NCBI RefSeq assembly: GCF_000002995.4
Contig: NW_025062478.1
Location: forward strand, 2,828,001-2,892,000
Source of the DNA: Brugia malayi
Lineage: Eukaryota > Nematoda > Chromadorea > Rhabditida > Onchocercidae
Direction: 5' to 3'
DNA: 64,000 nt
The position numbers were made by a program, and so were the translations under genes. Of this stretch, positions 10,826 to 27,108 are shown in pieces. Numbering within the stretch: position 1 is the stretch's first letter; every line of letters begins with the position of its first letter. The notes below the pieces were generated by a model that saw nothing but the letters and a program-made list of their open reading frames with translations, was not told the DNA's origin and ran no database searches.

Positions 10826-13743
10826 ATGGATGAAATAACTGAGGAATATATATCATCAGTTGAAAAAGAAGCTGTTGAAAATACGACAACATCAGAACGA
10901 TTATGTGATATGTGTCATAATGAATCATGGAAATATCGTTGCCCACGATGCTCATTTCGTACTTGTTCATTACCATGCTCTAAAGAACATAAAGTAAAAT
11001 ATGATGTAAGTTTTTAAGTCTTAACTTTATTTCAGACTTGAGTTTTTTTTTTTTTTTTGGTATTGGTTGAAAGGAAGAATTTTATTTGTTTCAAATTTTA
11101 ATATCATTTAGTAAGGAAAAAATCTTATTCTTTTTAAAATACTTCCTGTTCATATTACCAATTGATAATGTTTTTTATTGTTATCAATTGATAATGAATA
11201 TCTTAATTTGTGTGAAATTATGCATGAATTGTTTTCATATTTTAGTGTTCTGGTGAACGTCAGAAATCATTTGATGTTATCAAAAGGCTTGTTGATTATT
11301 CATCATCGGTAGCTGTTGATGATGAAAAATTTCTCAATTCCGTTACAACATCACTGAACAGTGCTGCGAATCATTTGGCTCATATAAATACTCCTGATTC
11401 TACACAACAATCAAAAGAAAATGAAAGTAAGCTTGAAGTTCTTGCTGATATTGCAACAGAAGAGATTACTGAGACTCATCATGATGAACACTGCGCAAAT
11501 GAATCAGATGATAATGGCGGTAGAAGTGTATTGGGTGGAACCAATGATGAGAAAGAAATGTCACCATCACAAGTACTTTTTTTTACACGATTTGGTGCAT
11601 TGTATTGTAATTAAGGATTATTTAGTAATGATTTATATATTTGAAGTGGTCATTTCCAGTGTTTTCCTTACTGACTCAGTTGAAAGACTTTTTTAATTAA
11701 CTTTTCTGTTCACCTTTTCTTCCTTTGCATTCCTTCTCCATATTAGAAAAAGAAAATGACAAAGAGAGTAATTATTATAAGGTATTTATTATAATTTTAT
11801 TGTTTTTTAATTATAGTTGGATGGTGGGACTGAGTTAACAGTAGAGCATTTAGAACGGAAAGCTATGGCTATGAAACGTTACTTACTCAATAATGCTCAT
11901 CGAAGGCGCATTTGGCTTACTGTCACTCCTGACAAAGGTTTCTTTTCATTTCTTTATTCCATTAACTTTTCTTTTTTCTCTTAATTTGTATTATTTTATA
12001 CATTAGTTCTTTCTAAGTTCTTTGTTATATGTTTGATGGAAATGTTTTTTATTTTTCAATTTCTTTAAAAATTTTATGCAAAATTGTTTTGTGAAAAATT
12101 ATGCTTGGTGAAATTTGAGAGGGTAACAGTTCTCGCCACGAGCAATTTTCGGATACTATATTCTGGACTATAAGGATAATTTTTCGTCGGGAAGAGCAGA
12201 TTCAGGATGTAAAACAAATTATTGAGAATGAATACACAGTGAATAATATTCCGGAAAGTATATCCGTGACAACACTTGTGCGACAATTCATCAAACCCAA
12301 ATTGGTTTCTTTTTAAGATATGATTTCTACAACATTTAGCTCTAAGTCTCTTCAATGAATTTTTATTTTATGATGAATTTAGATTGTTTTATTCTTTCAA
12401 TCTTCTCAACTGAAAATTTTTTTCAGTCTTTGATTTATTCTTAACTATATTTAAAAGAGAGAGATTTGTTGAAGCTTATTAAAAGTAATGTCATTGTACT
12501 AAAATTTTGGTGTGTTAAATTGATTTTGCAGGTTGGACCAGTTGTTAGTAAGTCAGATCTTGATACCGAGAAGATGGCACCTTTTCAGGAAGCTGGTATG
12601 GATAAGCTGATGATTTATATGCCTGTGCCTATTGAGGGAAAAAAACGGTATATTATATTATGTAAGAAAAGATGATCTAACTCTAGTAATAACTTATGAA
12701 ATGATATGAAATCATAATGATATGAACAGCTAATTATCGGGTGACTTAAGTTTTTTTACTGCATCACTGTATTATGCTAGCTTTTGTGTGATAAAAACTT
12801 CAGGATAATAAGTTGCATTTAAAATGAATTTTTATTTTAGGGGAAGTAAATTTTTTCGGTTTATTTTTATCAAGCAAAATGATGAATAAATTTGTGTTTT
12901 TCAGTTTTTATGTAATAGACATGTCAAAAACAATTCTGGATAATACACGAAATCGTTTTATTTTGGAGTATCCAACTTTCATCGTTACATTAGATAATCA
13001 ATTTAATGATTATGTCATGCTCAGCGAGCAAGAAGCACGAGAACTTCGAGAATTACAAAGGCAAAAAAATCGCGAGGAAAATCAAAATAATGTACTTTTT
13101 TTTTTCTTTTGTTATTTGAACGTAAGCTTTTCTGTAACGGAAGAAAAAAATCGTTCATTTGACACGTCGTATTAAATAGTATTCGTTCTTTTTTCTGATA
13201 AAATGTATCAGTTTTTAAGTGATTGTATTTTGATATTTAGTTCCGCGGAAGAGGTCGCTTTGATAATGGGAGATTTATGTCTCGTGGCCGAGATATAAAT
13301 CGAGGTGGACGAGGTGGCGGTAGACGGGGAGGATTTAAAAGGTCATATAATTCACCGGATAGTAGGGGTGGTCGAGGATCAGGAAGACCATGGAAGTGTG
13401 GTCGACCATTTCGAGGTGGCTATCATCAGAACCGTGATTTCCATGAAAGGTTGGTCATTTCAGTTGTAGACCACATTTTTAATTCACATCTGTTGTGTTT
13501 TGAGCAATATTATACTTAATATCTTAAAAAATTTTTTTTTTATCTTTTTCGATTTCATAATTTTGTATTTGCAGGAATAATGATGGACGAGGTACACTGG
13601 GCACTCCAAGTGATTATCGTTCATCAATTGCCCCACAAGCAGATCCAATTATGGATGCTTGGTCAAAAGCCCTTGAAAGCAAAACAAAAAAGGAAATTCC
13701 TTCAAATATCAACAATTCAAGCGAAGTTCAAGCCATTTCATGA
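10826..13743 (+). CDS. ZNHIT6: Box C/D snoRNP assembly protein BCD1/ZNHIT6-like, HIT zinc finger with RGG tail
   Basis: BCD1/ZNHIT6 is needed in the nucleus for box C/D snoRNP assembly. Eight exons join in phase: 10826-11005, 11246-11572, 11817-11937, 12120-12304, 12532-12647, 12905-13091, 13241-13449 and 13575-13743, for 497 residues. A complete HIT zinc finger has Cys27, Cys30, Cys39, Cys42, Cys47, Cys51, His55 and Cys61 (core KYRCPRCSFRTCSLPCSKEH). Residues ~100-170 are acidic. The BCD1 region follows: RRRIWLTVTP, an FWTIRIIFRR stretch, MIYMPVPIEGKKR, and LDNTRNRFILEYPTFIVTL. Exon 7 (residues ~372-442) is Arg/Gly-rich (GGRGGGRRGG), an RGG-type RNA-binding tail I do not associate with BCD1. 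TGTTTCAG ending at 10809, 16 bases before the ATG, is a good trans-splice acceptor. Exon 4 uses a weak TTTGAG acceptor, chosen because it alone keeps the frame open. Confidence 0.88.
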
Positions 13744-13774
13744 TATATCTTCTCTCTTTAGTCAAATTTTTTGC

Positions 13775-13808
<34 letters not shown>

Positions 13809-16681
13809 ACTCATTTTTGTGTACGTTGCAGGGTTTTGTTTTACTGTTTATATTATGTTTGTTTTTAATTTTTAAATTGTTACTTATGTAAAATTTCACT
13901 TTGATAGAATTGTCTGAAGTGTTGTTGACAGACATAGCTTTAAAAGTATGATCGACATGATCAAACAAATGCTATGCATTGATTTTATATTTGAGCTGTG
14001 CATATGATTGCAAAAAAGAATTTTTGACTCGGTTATATTTTGCTTTGCAAATTGAAAAAAAAAAAACGATTGTAATTTATCAGTTGGTAAATTATACAAC
14101 AAACTTTAATAAATTTTTTTTTGCTTCTTTGCATCACGCAAAAAAAAAAAAAAAAAATACAACTCAAAACATTTGTCAAGTTACTCGCTGCATCTTCGAG
14201 GAGTAGTAAGTGTATTATACTACAAACTCCAATCACGGATCTGGAATTTAAGGCATGATTGCTTGAAAATACAAAAAGTTTACTATCCAAATGTAGGGAT
14301 GTAAGTTGACAAACAAACAATTTGAAAATGAGAAAGTATCAGTATGCTAATAGCAGCAATAATAACTAATGACAATAGGCAGGTAATTGTTTGCAATAAT
14401 TTCAGCTAGTACTAATTGTCTGGGGTAATATTAAAATATAAGGTAACTAATTAACCATTAATTTATTTCTACAGTTGCATATACTAATTTTTTGTAACGA
14501 AGAAAATATCTATTGCTACTTTTCTATTCATTTTTAACTTTTAAACATTCAAAAATAAAAGTTTAAATCTTTCAAATTTTAAACTTCTGAAGAATTAAAA
14601 GAAGGGAGTGTGTCTTTAAATTTCGAATTGCATATATTATGAATGACAATTTTCTGTTAAAAAACCACTTTTTATTTCCGATTAGCTATGAAATAAAAAA
14701 AAAAAAAAAAAAAGGAAAAACGCATAAGAATTCTTGAAATAGATCAAAAAAGAGTGAGGGAGAGAGAGAGAGAGAGAGGTGCAAAAGAAGAAAAATTAAT
14801 TTAGTGATTTGATAAGAGAAAAATTGATTTAATCCAAAATTTTATTGCTTATGCTATTAAAGAAATAAATATTAATATTACATTCATTTTCAGTTAGACA
14901 TATAAAAAATAATTTCTTCAAATATTAATTTCAAAAAATTTTTTTCCATTATCAAAAAGAGTAATCAATATTTTCTTGCCAAGATCACATGTAATTTAGT
15001 TCAAATTTGATAATTAATTATTCATAGATACACAATTAAAGATTGGTTCTATGAAGAATGAATTTTTTATTTAATTACTAAAATGCATTCAGCTCAATAA
15101 TAAATACTGAAATTGAATAGCACAAAATTTAATTCTAATTTAACAATTCCACAATTTCTAGAAGAGCGTTTTTAACGGTTTAAGCGTAAAACGTGAAATT
15201 ATAAAGATATAACATCATGTTGAAATTTTTTGCACATTTAATTCTTTATAATACATTCTACGTTATACTAAAATTATAGTAGCGTAATAAGTGATTTACA
15301 CGCTTAATTACTTATTACGTAGCCGTGATTTTCATTTCCTACATATAAACTTTAATTTTTATTTAAACGTTTTCCTTTTTTTTTATACTTTACATTTTAT
15401 ACTTTAGGCCTTTTGTATTACTTAATTACATCATATATACTTAATTCTTGTAAACAATTCAAATGTATGAGCTTTGTTATTTATTTTTAATTTATTTTCC
15501 TATTATAGATTAATTAATCTAAAATTTAATTTAATTCAAAATGTAACTAATTCGAAGGTATTTTTTTCTTTTTTGTTAATCGATAATATGTGATTACTTT
15601 AATATATCATACTTTAACACAATAACACAGCCGTTTACTTAACACGCAAAAATTTGCATATGTCTTCTCTTTTTCTCTTTCCATAAAAAAAAAAAGAAAA
15701 GAAAAAAGAAAACCCAAAAAAAGAAGAAACAATCATTGTTTCAAGCATTTGCACGTCGATTAGGTCGTTTTTATGCACTTTTTTTTTCTTATTTTCTACT
15801 TATTTTCTATGTAACTAAATTTTATTTAATTATTTTATCTAAAAAAAGAAAGGAAAAGAAAAAAAAAGTGAAAAGATTAGAGTTAAAAAAAGAAATTAAA
15901 CAAAGTAATTAAATGAAACAAATTTCAAATAAAATTTTTAAAAAAAAAAAATTTAAAAAATTATTTTTTTTTTATTCAACTACGCTTTCTTCGTTTAATT
16001 GATCTTTGGTCTGTTTTCACTTTTTTTTTTTTTGTTAAATTTACTATAAACAATAATTTCATATCGTATCACACATACATTAGATGTTGTAGTATTTTAT
16101 TCATCAAACAATTTTCAGCTAAGTTTTATTGCTTGTTGCAGTACTTTGTAGTATAAGTAAAGCACTTGTTTATTACTTATTTATTTATTTTTAGTTTGAA
16201 TTAATATAAATTTTAAAAAGGAACAAATCAGCTATACAAGTTGTAAACATATAGAATAAACATTTCACAGTATATTCAACATAATTCATTACATATTCAT
16301 CGATACCTTATTTTCATACATGCTTAACTTCATTTTAGTAATGCTACTTCTTTTTTTAAACATATTTTTTGTAACATTAATTATTTTATTACTTTTGCTT
16401 ACTTTGAGCTTATTTGCATATTAGCTTATTTTAGCTTATTTGCATTATTAAGTAATGAAATATGTAAATTTATGTAAAGAAATAGCCAAACTTATACACA
16501 ACATTTCATTGTTAAACTATTTAATTAAGTAAAGAATTTACGTAAATATGTCAATAATAAGTAGCATTTATTAAGTAAACCATACAAATTGCTAACACTT
16601 AATTACGTAAGTGCAATTAATTGAAATTATTAATTTAAAAAAAATGAAAAAAAATTTAAGGGTAAAAAAATAATAATAATA
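13744..16681. other. Intergenic region, ZNHIT6-like to unknown gene
   Basis: About 2.9 kb without a supported gene. It contains a 28-base poly-T at about 13779-13806, a (GA)n microsatellite near 14757-14778, many A/T homopolymers, and a short inverted repeat: CGTAATAAGT near 15284 and ACTTATTACG near 15311. From 16400 to 16640 there are loose repeats of TAGCTTATTTGCAT and of TTAATTACGTAAGT-like words. Small ORFs here (13774-13968 and 14033-14320 on the minus strand) run through homopolymers and are not supported. Confidence 0.5.
14757..14778. repeat. (GA)n microsatellite
   Basis: A run of GA dinucleotides in the intergenic region downstream of the ZNHIT6-like gene. A similar (GA)n run occurs near 63951-63966 in the last intron of the window. 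Confidence 0.8.
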
Positions 16682-20381
<3,700 letters not shown>

Positions 20382-21717
20382 TTAGGATTTTTTTTTTTTT
20401 ATATTCTCTTTTTAAAAATGTCTTTGTAATTATTTATTTTATTTAGTATTAATTCTTAAGAATGATTATCATAAATTAAATTTTTATTTGATAGGAAAAT
20501 TCAATTTTAATTTATTTAGAAAGATATATAGTATTTCGCATCAAATAATGATAATAAATGATCAATTTGATATTTAAATTTCTAATAAGTGTTTCATTTT
20601 TATATTCAAAAAATTTTCTTCTCATCCTAGTCAATAAGATGTGATAAGTGATAAGATGATCAATATACATAAGATAAGCTTTGTTTTACTGATTTATCAT
20701 TCTTTTTAAAACTTAATTTTTATTCTATTATATGTGTTCAATAATGATTCCATCTTACTGTTTTGATGAAATAAACTGTTTCTTTTTCAGTTGTTTTTAA
20801 ACAATTTAATAAATTTTAATTTCATCTGAAAACTCTATCTAATCAAGGTTAGTATCAAATGAAAACACATTATTATTTGATCAATATGCAAAGAATATGT
20901 ATAACACAAAATAAATGCTGCAGATAAAATTATGTAACTTAAATTTACAACTATTTTTTCAAATATAAGTTTGAAGAACGCATAGCAAATTGAGTAATTC
21001 TATCAGATAACTCACTTAATTTTAAATATTTATTCTATAATAAGAAAAAAAAGCGATAAAATTGTTGTTAATAAATTTTACAACTAAAAATTATATATTT
21101 TATTCACATCACTTATATTGCAGTGCATGCTTTTTTTATAAAACAATAAGAAAGTTTGTCACATTTTCTTATAATTAAATAATTTTACCTTTTTTTTTTG
21201 ATATATTTTACTTCAAATTATATTTGCAATTATGATGAAATGATTGAAAATATTCCCAAAAATTATTGCAATAAAATTTATTAATATATTTCAAATTGTT
21301 TGGTTGAAGAGAATAAGTAATGCTTTACAATTATTGTATTACAATCTACTTTTTTGCAAATATTTAATTTGCTAAATAATTTATTTATTTATTTATTCAT
21401 GTTGGAAGCTATCCTAAAGTAATTATTATCTCTGATCCAATCATTTATCGCTTCATTTCATTTATTAAAAGTTAATTTTAGATTGCAAACTAATGTTTAC
21501 TGCATAAAAAGATAAAGCTAATATCTTTGATCAATCTCTCGGATAGTAAAATTCAATTCAATTCATTAAGGATTAGCAGTTATTCAATTAATTCAGAAAA
21601 TAAGTTCAAAAAAACGAATCGATGCAGGAAACATTAAATAGAAAATTTAAATGAAAAGAAAAATTGAAAACAATAGTTTTTGTTTTTTCTTCTTCTTTCA
21701 TTAATTTCATTTATTAA
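20382..21717. other. Convergent intergenic region, unknown gene / MIG-18-like gene
   Basis: About 1.3 kb between two convergent genes, presumably both 3' UTRs. Very AT-rich. I see no ORF with domain content or splice structure. Confidence 0.5.
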
Positions 21718-23980
21718 TTATTTACCATTAGCATCAATTGGACCAGATGCAAAACGTACTGAACCATCGCTTGTTTTCTCACATCTGTAAAATAATTTTA
21801 TTAATCTTTAACTAATTAGTTAGTCATTTTGTTTTGTTTTTTTAATGAAAAAATGATACAGAAAAACTTTTTTTTCTTATCAAATTTAAAAAAAAATTTG
21901 TTTATCTAAATCCTTTTGTTTAATTCAAAAAAGAAACTTTTTCGTTAGAAAGAATTATTAAAATATTACCACCAAAAAATAGCTAAACATGAAAATCATT
22001 GTCAAGAAACTGAATATTATTGAAATATTATTTTAACTCATGAATTAAATTTTATTATCATGAACTAAGAATTTTATTATGTTTAATATTATTATTAATA
22101 AAATCATTTGATTAACGAATTCATATATATATTTATTTATTCTTATTTGTTTATTTCTTTTTTTATTGATTCATTTATATATTCACGTATTTCATATTAT
22201 ATTTCTATTATTATAAATGCTTCAAATTAATTAAAACCTTATTTTGTGACATATTTTAAATTATTTAGATGCTGAAAAATATATATTAATTTATTTGCTG
22301 TAATTTTCTATTTCATATTATTATATTCATTAATAAATAATACCAATTAATTAAATTTATATTTCATAATTAATCTGCTCAAAATTAAAAAATCAATAAA
22401 TGGAATTATTATAGCAGCAATTAACAAAGTTAAACGTACGTGTATTTCGTGTCACCAACGCTTATTTCATTATTCAATGGAATTTTAATGCCATCTTTTG
22501 AAATGCAATTTAATACTTCAATTTTGCCAGATGATAAACATGTCTTATTGAATCGTTGATCATCTATCCACCATGAATCTGCAAAATTTAATGATAACAA
22601 TAATGTATTATAATTTAAATTTACTTACTCATCAAATAATCAAAATCAAATATTCTCTTGCCAATACATCGTATATCTTTTTTGCTTTTTACACATTTGG
22701 TATTGTAAACTTTTCTTGCAACATATGTGATTTCAAATTTTACAAAAGTAATAATCGTATCATTGTATTAATTAATAATCAAAAAACCGTAAAAAGTTTA
22801 CGCAAAGTTCATTTTTTATATATTTATAGTGTGTGCTTGAAAATTAAAAAAAAAAAAAAAGTTTAAACAACTTAATTTTATACGCATTTATAATCACTTT
22901 ACACTCATCAAATATGAACAGCAAAAAATTATTTTTTGTGCTAACATTTTTTCATATAATTAATTCTATTTAATTCTGAATTCTTTTGAAAGAAAAATTT
23001 GCAAAAATTTAAAATCATTTCGTTACAAAAAGAAAAGTGAGAACTTTCTTGAACTAATATTATGCAAATTCAAGCTTAATGCAAATTTGATTTTATTTTT
23101 TAAAAAAAAAAAATCAAAATCTGATTAAAATTAGAAATATTGCCAAATAGTAATGATGGAGTAGAAGTTTTCAAAAAATTGAGTACATAATTAAATGAAA
23201 ATATAAAATGAAATAATTTGATAATTAAACAATTTATTATTTTTTATTTTCAAAAAAAAAAAAAAAAAGATTTTGCTTTTTTTATTTTTATCATACTGTA
23301 ATATAAATTTGCATACTGTAACACACATTTGCATACTGTATACATACCTGCAACATGATGTTCACCTTTCGAATCTATGCATTCCACCTGAAATGTTGTT
23401 CCATTTTCGGTTCCTTTGCGTATGCCATGTACTATAACCGTTCCATTATCATATTTTTCGCATCTAAAAAAGAAAAAAATAAACAAATAAGCCAACTGCT
23501 AATAGTTACAGTAATTTTTAAGCCAAATTATGACATTTCTATCAGACTGTCCCTATTCATTTGCAATGCATTGTTTGAAGAAAATGTCATCACATCAGTG
23601 ACGGAAAATTAAACTGTACATACGGTATTTGAAGTTGATTGCAGTACATATTCAATTATAATATATTATTTAAGAACAAACAAATAATAATATAGTATTT
23701 GAGTAGCGAAAATTATAATAAATATCATTTTGCACGGTGGTTTAAAGTCTTTCTTTTAATTTTTAGTTTTAAAAAAAAATTAGCTTTTTAAATTTGCTCC
23801 TAAAGAAAATATAATTTCATGGATTATATTTCGTTTTTTTTTTCGTTTTGTTTTGTTAATAAATATTTTCGTTATTTAATTTAATAAAAAATACACTGTA
23901 TTACTGATTTAAGTAAGAAATGACAATTATCAATTTGTATTGTCTAATTTCTCTCGGTTCATCATTATTGTTACTGTCGA

Positions 23981-24017
<37 letters not shown>

Positions 24018-25564
24018 GTTACCATTATTACTATCATCATTACTGTCATTATTACAACTTCTGCTCTTATTACTATCATAATTAATATTTAATGTCATCA
24101 TAATTATACTATGCTAACATTAGTATAGAAGTTGACAAATTAGATACTAAATTAAATTTAAAAAACAAAAAACAATAATTGACAAACTTCACAATATATC
24201 CACCAATTTCTTTTGATTCACCAACATTTATTTGTTCATTATCTTGACCAAAACAGGCTATCAATTTTTTCTGGCCACCTGCTCCACATTCATATAAAAA
24301 TGATTTCTCACGCCACTGTTCACCTAAATATTATTTTCATTTCAAAAACAAAAATAAAAAAAAAATCATTGAGTATAATTTACTTTAATAAAAAGAAAAC
24401 ATTTTTTACAAAAAAAATTGAAATGCGATGAAAATTTATAGCAATTTGAAATATCTTAAGCAAAAAAAAAAAAAAAAAAATCATAGCTGTCATAAAAAAT
24501 TTATGACAGCTATGATTTTTGCATAAATTTTTTTAAATGCACAAAATTTAAAAAATGCATAAATTTTTTTAATATCGGTGTGCTAAATTTATTATTAGAA
24601 ATATTAAACAATAGGGATTAATTGTTACCACGCTGATGTTCATCACATTTTGCATTTGCATGTAAAGTTTTTTGCATTACAATTTGTCCATCATTATTTT
24701 TTGAACATTTCCATTCATAATCTCCATCAATTATACTTGAATTAATTGATATTGTTGCACCCGATGGTGTCTTACATCCTGTTATCTCAACCATCCAAGA
24801 TGTCCCATCATCAGTCATGCGACATCGCATAACAAATGCATCTTTTTCAACCTATTAATTTATCCTAATCATTTTTTTTTTACACTTAAATCTAATAAAT
24901 GATTGTTAATTTTGAAAAAATGCATACACTATGAGTAATCACTCATTTAGAAATTGATATGCTTAAATTAATGTAATCCAAATTATTGAACAATGATTTA
25001 ATAGTATCTCTTTGCTAATTTCCATATTTATTTGTTGATTATTTATGTAAAATTCCTCAAATTTCTAAAGTTTATTTATACTTAATTTTCTTTCCCTAAA
25101 CATACAGTTATTTTAAAATTGCTATATGAATTTTGTAAAATTGATGATATATCACTTTAAAATGCACATAATGCATAATTTCATTATCATTCATATTTTC
25201 AGTTAAATTTGTCATTCCTTATTTACCTGTTTTTATTATCTTTTCGATGTATAAAATTATGAAGACTTTCAAAATTAAAACATTGATGCAAAAAATTGAT
25301 GAAAAAAATGCATATTTTAAATATTCTCTTAAATAATACTTTTATACTAACTTAAATTTCAAAATATTAATAAACCAGAATAAGCAAAAAGAAACAAAAG
25401 AAGTAGTATCAATTAAAAAGTAAATAAACAAATTATAAGAATTAATAGAAGTGATGAAAAAGTAAACAAACCCAAGTATCGCCATCCTTGTAATTATTAC
25501 CATCATGTATGCATCCATTTAGTGGATTAATTAGAGAAAATAGGATTAAAAGAATTGATTTCAT
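21718..25564 (-). CDS. Secreted MIG-18-like protein with fibronectin type I-like modules
   Basis: Resembles the nematode family of Abnormal cell migration protein 18 (MIG-18), extracellular proteins with fibronectin type I-like modules that act with ADAMTS proteases at basement membranes. Six minus-strand exons join in phase: 25564-25472, 24851-24629, 24323-24188, 23463-23348, 22578-22440 and 21784-21718, for 257 residues. Residues 1-17 form a signal peptide (MKSILLILFSLINPLNG) followed directly by CIHDGNNYKDGDTW, the module opening. Successive modules keep the pattern of a conserved Trp, paired Cys, a GC or AC step, and a Y.C pair: ITGCKTPSG, YEWKCSKN; QWREKSFLYECG, LIACFGQD; SWWIDDQRFNKTC, VLNCISKDG, KYTCEKTSDG. 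The tail is short (GPIDANGK). No transmembrane segment is seen. Two introns hold structure: a perfect hairpin and an (ATT)n run. Family assignment is good; orthology to mig-18 itself is not established. Confidence 0.85.
23981..24017. repeat. (ATT)n microsatellite
   Basis: About twelve ATT units in the intron between exons 3 and 4 of the MIG-18-like gene. Read on the minus strand it produces the poly-Asn ORF at 23901-24101, which is not a gene. Confidence 0.9.
24476..24520. repeat. Perfect 21-bp inverted repeat with 3-base loop
   Basis: Arms 24476-24496 and 24500-24520 are exact reverse complements, with core TCATAGCTGTCATAAA, separated by AAA. It lies in the intron between exons 2 and 3 of the MIG-18-like gene, just before two direct copies of TGCATAAATTTTTTTAA. 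The outer five base pairs are A:T from a poly-A tract, so the informative stem is about 16 bp. It could be a small-RNA precursor, a MITE remnant or a replication foldback. Confidence 0.75.
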
Positions 25565-26578
25565 TTTGTTATTGCTTAAATTTGAAATTTAACTGAACCA
25601 CTCTTATGACACACTCAGCTCAACAACTGACACAATTTGAACAAATTTCATTTATTCCCTTCCTCATTCCATCTCCTCCCTCTTTCTTCCCTCTTTTTAT
25701 TTCCTTCTTCTTCAACTTCCTCCTCTCTTCCTCTTCCTTATTCCTTCTCTTCTTTCTATCTTCCTTTATTAATTCTTCGCAACTTTTAAACTTTATTTTT
25801 CATAACAAACATTTTTATGCTTCATGAAACAAACTTTAGTTTAACAAACTAATTAATTTAACAAAGCTAATCAATTCAATTCCGTCATTATTTGATACAT
25901 TGCTAATCAATTTTTAATGCAACTAATTAGATACGACTTTTCAATTTAAATTATTGATAATAATTGATAATTTTACAAACTAATAATTATTAACAGACAT
26001 TAATTATTATATTATTTTACTAATTTTCAAAAAATTTGAAGTTCATCTTGTAGCATCATTTTCCTTTTTTTTTTTCTTTTTTTTTTTGTCAACAACTGGC
26101 GTAGATTGCACTATTTGTCGATTTCTTCATTGTAAACATATTTTGTTTGTTTAGATGAAATTTAATCTAAATAATTTTTCTTCGGTTTTTGCAACTTTTC
26201 TTTTCATTCTTTTCCATTTATCAGTTGATAATGATTAATGTAATTAACCTTGCTAATAATTATTATTTGATTCATTATTATATAATTATCATTACAATCA
26301 TTACTGATATATCTTTCCTTACATTTATATAAAAAATTGTTCTATAATTGATCAAATAATGTTTATTTAGTATTAATGATATGAAATATTTGTGATATAA
26401 TAATACTTAAGTATTGAATATTACAATTAATTAATACTGATTTCAATTTTGTTATGGCATTTATTTCGCATATAGAAAGAATTAAATTTAATTAACAAAT
26501 TGATGAATATCCATTCGATATATTACACAGTTGAATTTCGCTGAAATTTGTTGCTAAATATCAAGATTTACAATGAAT

Positions 26579-26609
26579 AATCTTACTGATCTAAATGATC
26601 AGTAAGATT
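26579..26609. repeat. Perfect 13-bp hairpin
   Basis: AATCTTACTGATC at 26579-26591 and GATCAGTAAGATT at 26597-26609 are exact reverse complements around a 5-base loop TAAAT. Mixed base content makes chance less likely than for the A/T-only hairpins. No coding context. Confidence 0.75.
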
Positions 26610-26924
26610 GTTTAATAATTTCATTTCTTTTTAAATCTATTTTAAATCATATTTTAACAATTTAAAATTTATTTTGCTATTCCAATAATATTTTCATTTA
26701 TTTCATTTCGATGATCATTTTAATGTTTCATCTTGATTTTTATTAATTTCAAGCAGTTCAAATGGAAAAATTGAATTGAAAAAGTTGGTTGATGTATTCA
26801 TTGCTTAAGAAGAATTATTTTATCTTTATTTGTCATCAAGTTATATCCAAATTTTAGTAAATCACTTTATATCACAGCATTTATCAATATTTTTCATCAC
26901 TTTTTTTTACTATTTTCATCATAT

Positions 26925-27000
26925 TTACTCAACAAATTGCATCTTAATATTTTCGGCATAAAAACAAAATTTCAAACCGATACGTGCAGCACGCCAAATA
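26925..27000 (-). other. Possible terminal coding exon of an unidentified gene
   Basis: On the minus strand a TTTATTTTAG acceptor is followed by 25 codons after one phase base, ending in TAA at 26927-26925. The predicted peptide IWRAARIGLKFCFYAENIKM continues with QFVE. Its mixed composition is unlike the homopolymer-driven ORFs nearby. I could not find a partner exon upstream (27000-29800). It may be the last exon of a gene I missed, an alternative exon, a pseudogene fragment, or chance. Confidence 0.25.
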
Positions 27001-27078
27001 CTAAAATAAAATAATATTGGATTAGAAATTCGTGGCTCCTTATTTTTTGATTTTTTTTAATATTTATTCATATATTTG

Positions 27079-27108
27079 TTCTCATCCATCCGCAGAGATG
27101 GATGAGAA
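27079..27108. repeat. Perfect 12-bp hairpin
   Basis: TTCTCATCCATC at 27079-27090 and GATGGATGAGAA at 27097-27108 pair exactly around the loop CGCAGA. It sits about 80 bp from the possible exon at 26925-27000. Confidence 0.75.

Noticed and set aside
15280..15330. Short inverted repeat CGTAATAAGT / ACTTATTACG
   Set aside because: Only ten AT-rich base pairs with a long loop; expected by chance in this composition, so not reported as a finding.
23901..24101. Poly-Asn ORF on the minus strand
   Set aside because: Produced by the (ATT)n microsatellite inside an intron of the MIG-18-like gene.
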